Positions 18,039 to 27,869 of a stretch of 64,000 nt of DNA are shown piece by piece; positions within the stretch are counted from its first letter, which is position 1, and each line of letters begins with the position of its first letter. Position numbers and translations under genes: made by a program. A model generated the notes under the pieces. The model had not been told where the DNA came from. It saw only the letters and a list, made by a program, of their open reading frames with translations, and searched no databases. The DNA is from Cytophagales bacterium (GTDB taxonomy: Bacteria; Bacteroidota; Bacteroidia; Cytophagales; Cyclobacteriaceae), in the NCBI GenBank assembly GCA_033344775.1, contig JAWPMT010000002.1, positions 62,001-126,000 on the forward strand, in the 5' to 3' direction.

Positions 18039-19166
18039 ATGAAAGCGATAAATCAATTTAGATCATTTGTTTGGTTCGTGCTTTTCAGTGCTGGAATAAT
18101 GGCTTGTTCAGGCCCTTCCCGCGAAGGCATTAAAGTTTCGGGAACCATTAATCATCCGTTTACCGATGAGTTGGTCCTTGTAGAAAAACTGACTGGGGCA
18201 AGCATTGAAACTGTGGATACCATAGAATTCAAGAGCAATGGAAAATTTATTGCTTTTCTTAAAGTGAATGAGGCCGCCTTTTATCGATTGAATTTCTTCA
18301 ATCGTCAATTTGTTAATTTGATCCTCACAGGAGCTGAAACAGAGATATCTATCGAAGTGGATGGCGATCGTCCAACCGGATTAGCGATAGTTGAAGGTTC
18401 AAGAGATACGGATTTGTTGCAGGCCATCAATGATGCGGAGGACAAACGCCGAAGTGATGAAAAATTATTGAATGATGAAGCTATTCAGGCAAGAATGAAT
18501 GGTGATGGTAAGCTCTTTCAGGAGATTGTTCAGCAATATCAGCAAGTTGATGCCAAGAATCGAACGGCGCTAAAAGCTGAAATCTGGGAAGCAGCACCAT
18601 CGTTGGCGGCCATTTTTGGGGTTAACTACCTGGACTTGGAAACAGACCTGGAATTCATCGATAGTCTTTCACAGAAGTTCAATGAAACATTGGCTGATCA
18701 TCCCTTTACGATTAGTTTGAATGATCGATTGGCGACGATTAGGAAACTGGCTGTTGGAGCAGATGCACCGGATATTGCATTACCTTCCCCTGATGGTGAT
18801 GTGGTGTCCCTAAGTTCGCTGAAAGGAAATTATGTCTTGATTGATTTTTGGGCGGCTTGGTGTCGACCTTGTCGTGCAGAGAACCCAAATGTTGTACGAC
18901 TCTATAAAAAGTATCAGAACCAAAACTTTGAAATTCTGGGTGTCTCTCTAGACCGAACTAAGAAAGCGTGGGTGAAAGCCATCGAGGATGATGGACTGAT
19001 CTGGAAGCACGTTTCTGATTTGAAATATTTTAATTCTCAGGCTGCTCAGACCTATCGCGTAGACGCGATTCCTGCCACTTATTTGATTGGCCCCGATGGT
19101 AAGATCCTGGCCAAAGGATTGCGTGGAGAGAGCCTCAAAGCCAAACTGGAAGAGATTTTCGGATAA
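18039..19166 (+). CDS. TlpA-like thioredoxin lipoprotein
   Basis: 375 residues. Lipoprotein signal with lipobox IMACSG (Cys at about residue 23). The N-terminal half resembles the DUF4369 beta domain (VSGTINHPFTDELVLVEKL). The C-terminal half, from about residue 235, is a thioredoxin fold with VGADAPDIALPSPDG, FWAAWCRPCRAENP (active CxxC) and a cis-Pro region DAIPATYLIGPDG. It is likely an envelope thiol-disulfide reductase that feeds electrons to exported proteins or cytochrome biogenesis. Separate from gatB by 24 bases. The redox partner is not visible here. Confidence 0.9.
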   Translation: MKAINQFRSFVWFVLFSAGIMACSGPSREGIKVSGTINHPFTDELVLVEKLTGASIETVDTIEFKSNGKFIAFLKVNEAAFYRLNFFNRQFVNLILTGAETEISIEVDGDRPTGLAIVEGSRDTDLLQAINDAEDKRRSDEKLLNDEAIQARMNGDGKLFQEIVQQYQQVDAKNRTALKAEIWEAAPSLAAIFGVNYLDLETDLEFIDSLSQKFNETLADHPFTISLNDRLATIRKLAVGADAPDIALPSPDGDVVSLSSLKGNYVLIDFWAAWCRPCRAENPNVVRLYKKYQNQNFEILGVSLDRTKKAWVKAIEDDGLIWKHVSDLKYFNSQAAQTYRVDAIPATYLIGPDGKILAKGLRGESLKAKLEEIFG

Positions 19167-19169
19167 GTA

Positions 19170-19670
19170 CTATAATCCAAACCAGGTTTTCAGGGAATTC
19201 CAGAGCTTCGTTTTTTCCTCACGATTCCCATTGACTTCAGACAAGGGCCGGGCTCTTAGACTCATTTGTGTGGTTCTGGAGACGTTGTAGTATTCACTAT
19301 CTACACCTGCTATCTCAAATGCGCCGAAGACGATGAGTTTATCATATGAAATGCTGGATTGAGGTTGTCCCACAATGTGATGAATTTGATTGGGTTTGAT
19401 GTTCACCGCCTTTAAGATATTGTTCATCAATTCCTTCTCTTCATTACTCAAAGCATCTGATATCACAATGACAGGGTATTTCACTACTTCCTCTTTTTCC
19501 GCAGGCTCAGAGGCATGTTGAACAACAGGTTCCGGTTCAGGGCTTGTTACAGTTTCGACAACTGCTTCAGGCTGAGGGGAGGGTTCAAGCTTTTGAGGAG
19601 CTTTTTTTTGATCATCCGGTAACAGATAAAGCTCCTCCGTTAGAAAAAGTTTTAGATGTGCTTCTTCCAT
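19170..19670 (-). CDS. Unknown 166-residue protein with Pro/Glu linker
   Basis: I do not recognise it with certainty. Residues 1-20 form an LFLTEELYLLP segment, 21-65 a Pro/Glu/Val-rich flexible linker, and 66-166 a compact alpha/beta domain (VIVISDALSNEEKELMNNIL, KLIVFGAFEI) ending in TKLWNSLKTWFG. The LFLTEELYLLP start plus KLWNSL end is loosely like the DNA polymerase III psi subunit (HolD) fold, but that is a weak guess. Third gene of an operon with pcm and a thioesterase; its ATG shares one base with the thioesterase stop. Confidence 0.7.
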   Translation of the reverse strand: MEEAHLKLFLTEELYLLPDDQKKAPQKLEPSPQPEAVVETVTSPEPEPVVQHASEPAEKEEVVKYPVIVISDALSNEEKELMNNILKAVNIKPNQIHHIVGQPQSSISYDKLIVFGAFEIAGVDSEYYNVSRTTQMSLRARPLSEVNGNREEKTKLWNSLKTWFGL

Positions 19671-20191
19671 CAGGTTGGTTGGAAAAGTGATTTCAATTCG
19701 GTAGCGTCTTCAGGATTCATTCTTTCTGCCAGTACCAATCTAAGTTGCCGTCTTCTTAGCGCTCCATCATACAATTCCTTTTCCAGTTTGGTCTCAGGAA
19801 CCACCTCAGGAACATCGATCGGTCTGCCTGACTGATCTACTGCGACAAAGGTGAAGAATGCCCGGTTGGATTCGATTTTTTTACCAGAAGGGATGTCTTC
19901 TGCTGTAACCTCAATGTACACTTCCATCGAAGAGTTGAATGCCCTGGTGACAAAAGCTTGCAATGAAACCACATTACCCAACTGGACCGGCTTTTTGAAG
20001 GAGATATTATCAACAGAAGCCGTAACAACAATGCGGTTGGAGTGCTTTTGAGCAGCAATGGCCGAAACCACGTCCATCCAGTGCATCAAACGACCTCCCA
20101 TGAGGTTATTGAGGGTATTGGTATCATTGGGAAGGACAAGCTCCGTCATGATAACGTGCGAATCCTTACAGTTTTTCTTTTTCTTATTCAT
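19670..20191 (-). CDS. Acyl-CoA thioesterase, hotdog fold (YciA/ACOT type)
   Basis: 173 residues from ATG 20191 (MNKKKKNCKDS), which overlaps the pcm stop by 8 bases; an ATG 10 codons earlier lies further inside pcm and is less likely. Hotdog thioesterase features: NTLNNLMGGRLMHWMDVVSAIAA (active-site loop), TASVDNISFKKPVQLGNVVSLQAFV, and a C-terminal helical extension. It should hydrolyse medium- or short-chain acyl-CoA in the cytoplasm. Middle gene of pcm-thioesterase-unknown. Confidence 0.9.
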   Translation of the reverse strand: MNKKKKNCKDSHVIMTELVLPNDTNTLNNLMGGRLMHWMDVVSAIAAQKHSNRIVVTASVDNISFKKPVQLGNVVSLQAFVTRAFNSSMEVYIEVTAEDIPSGKKIESNRAFFTFVAVDQSGRPIDVPEVVPETKLEKELYDGALRRRQLRLVLAERMNPEDATELKSLFQPT

Positions 20192-20861
20192 TCCATCCGT
20201 GTTGCCCCAGCAAAGGTACAAAGCTGAAGTTGGTATGTTCTTTCTTTCTTACCCGACGTTCGGCAGTTTTTTGTATTTCCAGCATCTTTTGTGTTTTGTT
20301 ATTCCCAACTGGAATAATCAGCCTGCCACCAATTTTCAACTGTTCGATCAAAGCTGATGGTACCGAAGGAGCCCCCGCGGTAACGACAATACCATCATAC
20401 GGTGCGGCGGCCGGTATGCCTTTGGACCCGTCTCCATAGTAGAAGTGAGGTTTGTAGCCAAGTTGAGGAAGGAAGTGACTGGTTTGCTTGAAAAGTACTT
20501 TATTGTACTCGATTGTATGTACTTCTGCACCCAATTCGACCAATACACATGCCTGATATCCGGAACCGGTACCTATTTCGAGGATTTTATTGCCTGGCCT
20601 TACTTGCAGTAATTGAGTCTGAAAAGCTACTGTATAAGGCTGAGAAATGGTCTGTCCCTGCCCGATTGGGAATGCCTTGTCTTCATACGCATGTTCCAGA
20701 AAAACATTCTCAAAAAAGAAATGACGGGGTATCTTTCCAATGGCCTGTAAGATTGGTAGTGAGGTGATCCCTTTTTGTTGCACTTCTTTTACCAACATCT
20801 TTCGCATGCCGCGATGGCGATAGCTATCTTCTAGATTATCTTTGAGGTCCATTTCGGGCAT
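20184..20861 (-). CDS. pcm: Protein-L-isoaspartate O-methyltransferase
   Basis: 225 residues from ATG 20861 (ATG 20852 also possible). The frame is open further up, but that part would overlap the divergent ribE and shows no family similarity. Pcm features: MRKMLVKEVQQKGI, HFFFENVFLEHAYEDKAFPIGQGQTISQP, and SAM-binding ILEIGTGSGYQACVL. It methylates abnormal isoaspartyl residues to allow repair. It leads a three-gene minus-strand operon and is divergent from ribE with only 22 bases between the start codons. Confidence 0.93.
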   Translation of the reverse strand: MPEMDLKDNLEDSYRHRGMRKMLVKEVQQKGITSLPILQAIGKIPRHFFFENVFLEHAYEDKAFPIGQGQTISQPYTVAFQTQLLQVRPGNKILEIGTGSGYQACVLVELGAEVHTIEYNKVLFKQTSHFLPQLGYKPHFYYGDGSKGIPAAAPYDGIVVTAGAPSVPSALIEQLKIGGRLIIPVGNNKTQKMLEIQKTAERRVRKKEHTNFSFVPLLGQHGWNE

Positions 20862-20883
20862 AAAATTAGAATAAAAAGGGCCA

Positions 20884-21480
20884 ATGTTTACGGGAATTAT
20901 TGAGACACTGGGAACGGTACAGCAATTGAAAAAAGAAGGGACAAACATCCACTTCTATGTGACCTCCTCACTGACGAATGAACTTAAAGTAGATCAAAGT
21001 GTAAGCCACAATGGCGTTTGCCTTACAGTGACCGAATTGGATGATCAGGGTCATTGGGTAACTGCCATTGATGAAACCATACAGAAAACTAATCTCGGAC
21101 AAGTAGAAGCAGGTCACCAGGTGAATATTGAGCGGTGCATGCCTGCTAATGGTCGCTTTGATGGTCATATTGTTCAGGGTCATGTAGATCAGACAGCCAC
21201 CGTAACGGGCATCAAAGAAGAAGAGGGCAGCTGGTTGTTTGATTTCAGTTTTGAGCCGGGAGAAGAAGTCGTGGTGAATAAAGGAAGTATTTGTGTCAAT
21301 GGGGTAAGTCTGACTTGCTTCAATGCTACCGAAGATTCTTTTCGTGTGGCGATCATTCCTTATACCTATGAACACACTACTTTTTCAGATCTGAAGGTTG
21401 GAGACAAGGTAAACCTTGAATTCGATGTGATTGGCAAATATGTCAGTCGGATGCTGGAAAAAAGAGAGTTACCGCTTTGA
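20884..21480 (+). CDS. ribE: Riboflavin synthase, alpha chain
   Basis: 198 residues with the two lumazine-binding barrels: MFTGIIETLGTV with SVSHNGVCLTV in the first, FDGHIVQGHVD with SICVNGVSLTC in the second. It dismutates two molecules of 6,7-dimethyl-8-ribityllumazine to riboflavin. Length and internal duplication are normal. No other rib gene is adjacent. The gene ends 4 bases before the convergent PAP2 gene. Confidence 0.96.
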   Translation: MFTGIIETLGTVQQLKKEGTNIHFYVTSSLTNELKVDQSVSHNGVCLTVTELDDQGHWVTAIDETIQKTNLGQVEAGHQVNIERCMPANGRFDGHIVQGHVDQTATVTGIKEEEGSWLFDFSFEPGEEVVVNKGSICVNGVSLTCFNATEDSFRVAIIPYTYEHTTFSDLKVGDKVNLEFDVIGKYVSRMLEKRELPL

Positions 21481-21484
21481 GGAG

Positions 21485-22048
21485 CTAAGTCGTCCTGAGT
21501 TTTTGTGGGAAGCAGACTTTCAACAGGTAGTAACTAATAGTAGCTGCCAGAAAACCGACTAAAGCCCCAACAATAACATCTCCGGGGAAGTGAACACCCA
21601 GATAAATTCTGGAAAAACCAACCAGAACTGCCCAGCCAAAAAGAGCGATACCAAATCTGTTACGTAAATAGAGCCAACACAGACTGGCCAATGCCATAGT
21701 ATTGGCAGCGTGTGAAGAGGCAAAACCATATTTTCCGCCACACCTTGAAACGATATTAACCGTATCTGCTAACAAAGGGTCGCGGCAAGGCCTAAGTCGT
21801 TCAAAGAAAGGTTTCATGAAAGAGGAAGTGACCTGATCACTGATCGTTACGGCCAGAATGATAGGAACCAATACCCATAAAACCCGGTATTCATATTGTT
21901 CAGTGAGCTTGAATATGATCCATAGATACAGTGGAATCCAGATGACTTTGTCCGAAAGCAGGATCATTACTACATCAATGAAGGCTGATCCTGACCCATT
22001 GATCAGTGAGAATACTTGATAATCCCAATCGATGAGTGTTTCCATCAA
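21485..22048 (-). CDS. PAP2-family membrane phosphatase
   Basis: 187 residues, about five hydrophobic segments. The three phosphatase motifs are intact: KPFFERLRP (KX6RP), SSHAANT in the PSGH position, and SRIYLGVHFPGD (SRX5HX3D). It probably dephosphorylates a lipid phosphate such as undecaprenyl or phosphatidylglycerol phosphate at the inner membrane; which one is open. The ATG overlaps the hemF stop by 4 bases (ATGA), so it is last in the BamA-like/hemF/PAP2 operon. Confidence 0.9.
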   Translation of the reverse strand: MMETLIDWDYQVFSLINGSGSAFIDVVMILLSDKVIWIPLYLWIIFKLTEQYEYRVLWVLVPIILAVTISDQVTSSFMKPFFERLRPCRDPLLADTVNIVSRCGGKYGFASSHAANTMALASLCWLYLRNRFGIALFGWAVLVGFSRIYLGVHFPGDVIVGALVGFLAATISYYLLKVCFPQKLRTT

Positions 22049-22941
22049 TCAGTCCAGTCGATATCTTTCTTCAACAGTGAAAGCGTTTTAGCTTCTGCGC
22101 TATTGGCTGCCGGTTGATGATCGTATTCCCATCGTGCTAATGGGGGCATACTCATCAAAATCGATTCTGTTCTTCCATCTGTGTCCAGACCAAATTTGGT
22201 ACCCTTGTCATAAACCAGATTAAACTCAACATACCTGCCACGACGCAGCCGTTGCCACGATTCATGTTCCGGGCCATAGGGGAGGTCTTTATTTTTTGCG
22301 ATCAATTGGGTGTAGACAGGAGCAAAAGTCTGTCCCACGGCCTTCACAAATTCCCAATAAGATGATTTGTCAGCTTCACTTTTTCCAGCCAGTCGGTCAA
22401 AGAAAATGCCACCAACACCGCGTGTTTCCTGTCGATGTTTGATGTAGAAGTAATCATCAGCCCATTTTTTAAACTTGGGATAGTAAGCTGTGTCAAATTG
22501 GTCACAAGTATTTTTCAATGCTCCGTGGAACATCTTTGCATCTTCTTCTACCACGTAGTGGGGCGTAAGGTCGATGCCTCCTCCAAACCAATGGGTACCG
22601 TTACTCATTTCGAAGTACCGGACGTTCATATGGATAATGGGGGCCATGGGGCTGACCGGGTGCATAACAATCGATACTCCGGTAGCGAAAAAATCCGCAG
22701 CTTCCAGATTAAGTGCGCTCAGGATTTTTTCAGGAGTAGGTCCATGAACCGCAGAGAAGTTCACGCCACCTTTTTCGATTGCATTTCCTTCGGTGAGTAC
22801 CCTCGATCTTCCTCCACCACCGCCAGGCCGTTCCCATGCATCTTCATGGAATTTGCTTTTTCCGTCAGCTTGTTCCAGTGCCAAACAGATATCATCTTGA
22901 AGGCCTTTGAACCATTCCTGAATGGCTTGTTTATCTACCAT
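22045..22941 (-). CDS. hemF: Oxygen-dependent coproporphyrinogen III oxidase
   Basis: 298 residues, as in E. coli HemF. Signature stretches: EDAWERPGGGGGRSRVL, SIVMHPVSPMAPIIHMNVR, THWFGGGIDLTPHY and RRGRYVEFNLVYDKGTKFGL. It converts coproporphyrinogen III to protoporphyrinogen IX with oxygen, so the host makes heme aerobically. It lies 5 bases behind the outer membrane protein gene and overlaps the PAP2 gene. Confidence 0.97.
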   Translation of the reverse strand: MVDKQAIQEWFKGLQDDICLALEQADGKSKFHEDAWERPGGGGGRSRVLTEGNAIEKGGVNFSAVHGPTPEKILSALNLEAADFFATGVSIVMHPVSPMAPIIHMNVRYFEMSNGTHWFGGGIDLTPHYVVEEDAKMFHGALKNTCDQFDTAYYPKFKKWADDYFYIKHRQETRGVGGIFFDRLAGKSEADKSSYWEFVKAVGQTFAPVYTQLIAKNKDLPYGPEHESWQRLRRGRYVEFNLVYDKGTKFGLDTDGRTESILMSMPPLARWEYDHQPAANSAEAKTLSLLKKDIDWTD

Positions 22942-22946
22942 AATAC

Positions 22947-25451
22947 CTAAAAAGGGAATCCGATCCCGAAGTTTATTCTTGTCTTATTGCTTAAAAAGTC
23001 TTTATCCTCCTGTATTCGTCGGCCTTTGAGGCTGTTTGGTTCTTTGATCCGTTGCAGGGCACTGAAGAAATTGATGTCATCTAAGATGAACCGAGATCCC
23101 AGCGGCTGTGCTGGATCCACAACTTGTGTGGCTGCATCTATTCGGAAAATTAAATACCCAAAATCAATGCGGAGACCTATTCCAGCTCCAACTGCGATTT
23201 CGCTTAGAAATGAATTTGGAGAAAACTTGCCATCACTTTCATTATATGAATCAGAATCCAATGGGAGTAGGGGTGAACTTCGCAATTGCCAAATGTTTCC
23301 AGCATCGATAAAGAATGCCCAATTCAAAAAACCAGTAATTCTGCTTCTGTATTCCATACTGGATTCGATGATCAACTCGCCTCCTTGCTCTAAGGTGTAA
23401 TTGACAGTACGGAGGCCTACATCCACATCGGGATCATTGTATACAGCAAAACTTCCAGGACCTAATCGTCGGGCAGGCCAGGCACGTATGCTGTTACTCC
23501 CAGCGATATAGAAATACTTTTCATAAGGCAAGGCCACCGTATCACTTCCTATGGGATTACCTACTCCGATATGAAGTCGTGTGGCGAGAATGGATCGCCG
23601 ATTGATTACGTGACTATTTCGATAATCAAGTACGGCTTTTAAAAAGCGATATTGCGTTTGACCTAATTTTAGAAATTCTCTACTGATCGCAGTAGTCAGG
23701 TTGCCACCGGATTCTACAAACAATCGAAGAAAGGAAGAGTTTGAGATCTTATTGCCATAGTTGTTATTATTGATCACCGCTTCTGCCGAGGCCGTGCTCA
23801 GGAATGCGGATTGGAATGAGGCGGCATATGAACCATTTCCATTGACTTGTAACGTGTCTAAAAACGCCTGAAAGTCGGGTTCAAGGGTGGACTCGACAAA
23901 ACCTACACTAAATGGTGTCAGTTTGTAGCTCAGACGTTCATTGACTTGCCAGCTATATCCCCAGGAGGCGTTAAAAATTTCACGTTCATATTCTGTGAAA
24001 CGATCTTCGAAATTGTACTGAAAGGTTACAGAAGTGGCCGGATTGTAGCGGCTGATCCTGTTTTTGACACGTTCTGAAAGAAAAGGAACCTGGAAGCGTG
24101 GGAAGTGCAAGCTCAATCGACCTCCGTATTGCAAAAGCGTATAGTTCCGTTCCTCATTCGCAATGTTTCCGATGCCCTGCAGGGTCATGTTTCCATTGAT
24201 CTCTAACAGTTCCAGTCCATTAAATGTATTTCTGTTTTTGAGCCCGATGGTGAAAAACGGACCAGGCAGTTGAGCGGTAGAGGACAAGCCAATTTCATTG
24301 GAAGTCTCGAACTTATTTAAAGGGCTGGTGAAAATATTAGAAATAAATTTCCCTCCGGTGGTATCAAAATTGATGTTGATGAATTTGAAGGCATCCAAAT
24401 TTGCCAGTTGTCGCTGAGTTTCCAGGGCATCGGAATGACGGTATAGACTGTCTTTTTTGATGAAAATCCGACGACTCAGCAGGTCGCGGTTATATTTATT
24501 TGAACTGAACTGAAAAGAGATGTTCTTATGATGTGAATTGATTTTTCGATCGGGGATGTCGGGGTTGTTGTCCACAAAAACCACCGAATCGATGCGAAAG
24601 ACTTTGTGTCCATTTTGATCATTGGGATTAGTAATGATCTGTCGCAGCAAAATACGTTTCTGCCCAAGGGTGATGGTGTCGATTTCGAAGTAGACGTATT
24701 GTCTGCCAAAATCGAAATAGCCATTGTCGCGTAATTCATCTACAATTTCATCTCTTTCCGAACTGAGCGTTTTCTGACTATAAGGAGTTCCTTTATTGAT
24801 CCGGCTTTTTCTCGCACCCAGGACTTTCGCTAATTTTTCATCGGCAATTTGATATTCAATGGAATCGAATTGGTAGCGTGTTCCTTTAAGTAATACATAT
24901 TCGTTTTCAATGTATTTTTCACGTTTGAGAGTCGTGTTGGTCCGAACTTCACTATCAAAGTATCCTTCCGTTTTTAGGTAGTTGGCTAGACTTTCTACGG
25001 AGATATTTACTAAAGTACTGTCATAAACAGCCAGGGGTTTACCCTGTCGCATGCGCCAGTTGCCTTCCTCGATTTTTCGGATCAACTGTCCCGTTTTCTT
25101 TTCGCGGGTACTGATCAGTCTGGCTTTCTTCCTTTGCCTTCTTGCCTTATCAATTTTCTGGTCGAAACGCTTTCGGATCTTTTGTATTTTAGCTTGATAA
25201 GAGGCTGTGTCGTGGTTTTTCTGACCCCATTCGAATAAATAGGCTTCGGTGGAGATAGGTAGACCTAACAGACGGGCATTTGGTTCAAGATTGATAAGTG
25301 ATTGGACATCATCCTGATTCAACCGACTGGTGCCTTTTATTTTCTGCTTTGTAAGCAATCGCTCATCCTGCTCCAGATATCTGGTGCCAAGGCAAGAACT
25401 TGCCAGGAAGGCTAACAAAATAAATAAATTTGCCGGGCTTAATCTCCTCAA
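22947..25451 (-). CDS. BamA/TamA-like outer membrane protein with lipobox
   Basis: 834 residues. N-terminal lipoprotein signal with SSCLG (Cys at about residue 20), then POTRA-like parts (YLKTEGYFDSEV, ELRDNGYFDFGRQYVYFEID), and a C-terminal 16-strand-type barrel (about 400-834) typical of the Omp85 surface antigen family, with GSNSIRAWPARRLGPGSF as the conserved (V)RG(Y/F)-like loop 6 region, ending in Phe. Likely assembles or exports proteins at the outer membrane, TamA-like rather than the main BamA because of the lipobox. Start is TTG 25451; no ATG gives a signal peptide. The start codon is 3 bases from that of the divergent methylase. Confidence 0.88.
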   Translation of the reverse strand: MRRLSPANLFILLAFLASSCLGTRYLEQDERLLTKQKIKGTSRLNQDDVQSLINLEPNARLLGLPISTEAYLFEWGQKNHDTASYQAKIQKIRKRFDQKIDKARRQRKKARLISTREKKTGQLIRKIEEGNWRMRQGKPLAVYDSTLVNISVESLANYLKTEGYFDSEVRTNTTLKREKYIENEYVLLKGTRYQFDSIEYQIADEKLAKVLGARKSRINKGTPYSQKTLSSERDEIVDELRDNGYFDFGRQYVYFEIDTITLGQKRILLRQIITNPNDQNGHKVFRIDSVVFVDNNPDIPDRKINSHHKNISFQFSSNKYNRDLLSRRIFIKKDSLYRHSDALETQRQLANLDAFKFININFDTTGGKFISNIFTSPLNKFETSNEIGLSSTAQLPGPFFTIGLKNRNTFNGLELLEINGNMTLQGIGNIANEERNYTLLQYGGRLSLHFPRFQVPFLSERVKNRISRYNPATSVTFQYNFEDRFTEYEREIFNASWGYSWQVNERLSYKLTPFSVGFVESTLEPDFQAFLDTLQVNGNGSYAASFQSAFLSTASAEAVINNNNYGNKISNSSFLRLFVESGGNLTTAISREFLKLGQTQYRFLKAVLDYRNSHVINRRSILATRLHIGVGNPIGSDTVALPYEKYFYIAGSNSIRAWPARRLGPGSFAVYNDPDVDVGLRTVNYTLEQGGELIIESSMEYRSRITGFLNWAFFIDAGNIWQLRSSPLLPLDSDSYNESDGKFSPNSFLSEIAVGAGIGLRIDFGYLIFRIDAATQVVDPAQPLGSRFILDDINFFSALQRIKEPNSLKGRRIQEDKDFLSNKTRINFGIGFPF

Positions 25452-25454
25452 ACT

Positions 25455-26195
25455 ATGGTCACTAAAAGCAGCTTAAAATTCATCAAATCACTGAAATTAA
25501 AAAAATATCGTCAGCAGGAAAAGTACTATGTCATTGAGGGTAGGAAAGGAATAGAGGAAGCGTTGAAGTCGGGACTTCCCATTGAACAGGTGATTGGTAC
25601 GGAATCCTTCGGGATCTGGCTTGAGAAAAATGCCTTGCTGACTGATGTTTCTTTTGAATCAGTAAACCAGCGAACGTTGGAAGGCATAAGTTCTTTTCAG
25701 TCAAATAATACAGGAGTGGCGGTGGCGCCCATCATTGATCATGAATTACAAGAAGAGGGACCAAGGATCATTCTGGATGGAGTCAGGGATCCTGGTAATT
25801 TAGGAACGATTATTCGGAGCATGGATTGGTTTGGTTTCAAAACCCTGATCTGTTCTCCTGATTGTGCTGATTGTTATAATCCTAAAACATTGGCGGCCAC
25901 CATGGGTTCTTTTACACGACTGGTACCACATTATATGAATCTGGAATCCTACCTTTCAGATCGGCCGGAACTGCCCGTGTATGGCATGTTGTTGGGAGGA
26001 AAGCCTATGGAAGGCATGCCGCTACCAGAAGAGGCAGCTTATCTGCTAGGCAGCGAATCCCATGGCATACGTGAACCTCTACTTCCTTTTGTCAAAAATA
26101 AAATAGCCATCACCCAATTCGGCGGAGCAGAGTCCCTTAATGTGGCAATGGCTACTACGATTCTTTTATATGCGATGCGTGCTACGCCTGTTTGA
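25455..26195 (+). CDS. TrmH/SpoU-family RNA 2'-O-methyltransferase
   Basis: 246 residues. N-terminal substrate domain ([22 protein letters not shown]) and SPOUT knot domain with motif 1 [18 protein letters not shown], motif 2 LLGSESHGI and motif 3 [14 protein letters not shown]. Related to RlmB, which methylates a guanosine ribose in 23S rRNA, but a tRNA target cannot be ruled out. ATG 25455 is the only sensible start. Ends overlapping the convergent pgi by 14 bases. Confidence 0.92.
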   Translation: MVTKSSLKFIKSLKLKKYRQQEKYYVIEGRKGIEEALKSGLPIEQVIGTESFGIWLEKNALLTDVSFESVNQRTLEGISSFQSNNTGVAVAPIIDHELQEEGPRIILDGVRDPGNLGTIIRSMDWFGFKTLICSPDCADCYNPKTLAATMGSFTRLVPHYMNLESYLSDRPELPVYGMLLGGKPMEGMPLPEEAAYLLGSESHGIREPLLPFVKNKIAITQFGGAESLNVAMATTILLYAMRATPV

Positions 26196-27834
26196 AGGCC
26201 AGGTATTGTTTGATCAGGCCTGAAGTAGAACTGTCGTGTTTGGAATCCTCACCGTGAATGTCTTTCAAAATGGCTCCGGCCAGTTGCTTGCCTAATTCGA
26301 CACCCCATTGGTCAAAGCTGAAAATATTCCAAATGATCCCTTGGACGAAAATTTTGTGTTCGTACAATGCGATCAAAGACCCTAAAGCCCTTGGAGTGAG
26401 CTTCTTCATCAAGATGCTTGTCGTGGGCTTATTTCCTTCGAAAACTTTGAAAGGCAGAATCTTTTCGATTTCTTCAGCGGACATGCCTTTGCCTTCCAAT
26501 TCTGCGCGAACTTCGGTTTCACTCTTCCCGATCATCAATGCTTCAGTCTGTGCGATGAAGTTGGCAATCAACTTATCCTGATGATCAACCAGTTCGTGTG
26601 GTGGTTGTGCGGCTGCGATGAAATCACAGGGGATCAATTTGGTTCCTTGATGGATCAACTGATAGAAGGCGTGTTGACCGTTGGTGCCAGGCTCTCCCCA
26701 GATGATAGGACCACTCTGATGTTTAATAGGAAGTCCGTTCCGGTCAATACCCTTACCATTACTTTCCATATCCCCCTGCTGTAAGTAGCGGCTGAAGTGG
26801 CTCAGTAAGTGATCATAGGGTAGGATGGCCTGTGTTTCGGCCCCAAAGAAATTGTTGTACCAAACTCCAAGCATGGCCATGAAGGTTGGGATATTCGCGG
26901 CAACGTCATCATTTTCCAGGAAATGATTGTCCATGGCCTCGGCACCTTTCAATAAGTCTTCGAAGTGATCATACCCAACCGCACAGGCAATACTCAATCC
27001 AATGGCTGACCACAAGGAATAACGACCACCGACCCAGTTCCAGAACTCAAACATGTTCTGGGTGTCGATCCCGAATTCAGCAACTTTCTCGGCATTGGTA
27101 GATACCGCCACAAAGTGCTTGCTGACATGCGACATGTCGCCCGCTGTTTTCAGGAACCAGTCCCGTGCAGACGTGGCATTGGTCATTGTTTCCTGAGTTG
27201 TGAAGGTCTTTGAAGCAATGATGAACAGCGTCGTTTCCGGATTCAGGTCATTGACTTTTTCCAGTAAGTCGGATGCATCTACATTAGAAACAAAATGGGC
27301 ATTGATACCCGCTACCTGGTAAGGCTTAAGCGCCTTGGTCACCATAAAAGGACCTAAGTCCGATCCACCTATACCAATATTGACGATATCGGTGATTTTT
27401 TTACCATTATATCCCTTCCATGCACCTCCGTGTAATTGTTCGGTGAAAGTTTTGATCTGTTGGAGAACGTCCTTCACCTTCGGGATTACATCTGCTCCGT
27501 CAACTTCGATGCTGCCACCTGAAATTTTTCGTAGTGCGACATGTAATACAGCGCGTCCCTCGGTTTGATTGATAGGTTCGCCCGCAAACATGGCTTTTTT
27601 GGCTGCTACCAATCCGGTTTCTTTAGCCAGCTGCTCAAAAAGATCCAATGTCTCTTTTGTGATGAAATGCTTGGAGAAATCGAAGAGGAAATCCTCGAAT
27701 TGGAAATTCAATGTATCAAAACGACTAGCGTCTTCTTCGAAGAACGCACTTAGTCGTTTATTTTTTATGGTGTCATAGTGAGATGATAGCGCCTTCCAGG
27801 CGGCTTTCTCTCCGGGATTAATACGTGGAAGCAT
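26182..27834 (-). CDS. pgi: Glucose-6-phosphate isomerase
   Basis: 550 residues. PGI signatures: [36 protein letters not shown], the catalytic Glu in [30 protein letters not shown] and the C-terminal [13 protein letters not shown]. It interconverts glucose-6-phosphate and fructose-6-phosphate in glycolysis. Full length. Transcribed alone or with the upstream exchanger gene (35-base gap). Confidence 0.98.
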   Translation of the reverse strand: MLPRINPGEKAAWKALSSHYDTIKNKRLSAFFEEDASRFDTLNFQFEDFLFDFSKHFITKETLDLFEQLAKETGLVAAKKAMFAGEPINQTEGRAVLHVALRKISGGSIEVDGADVIPKVKDVLQQIKTFTEQLHGGAWKGYNGKKITDIVNIGIGGSDLGPFMVTKALKPYQVAGINAHFVSNVDASDLLEKVNDLNPETTLFIIASKTFTTQETMTNATSARDWFLKTAGDMSHVSKHFVAVSTNAEKVAEFGIDTQNMFEFWNWVGGRYSLWSAIGLSIACAVGYDHFEDLLKGAEAMDNHFLENDDVAANIPTFMAMLGVWYNNFFGAETQAILPYDHLLSHFSRYLQQGDMESNGKGIDRNGLPIKHQSGPIIWGEPGTNGQHAFYQLIHQGTKLIPCDFIAAAQPPHELVDHQDKLIANFIAQTEALMIGKSETEVRAELEGKGMSAEEIEKILPFKVFEGNKPTTSILMKKLTPRALGSLIALYEHKIFVQGIIWNIFSFDQWGVELGKQLAGAILKDIHGEDSKHDSSTSGLIKQYLAFKQA

Positions 27835-27869
27835 GGTAGTCGATTGCCAGAATTAGCGGCAAATTAAAC

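Noticed and set aside
19170-19670. Firm assignment as DNA polymerase III psi (HolD)
   Set aside because: Only short end motifs resemble it and the Pro/Glu linker is unusual; left as unknown.
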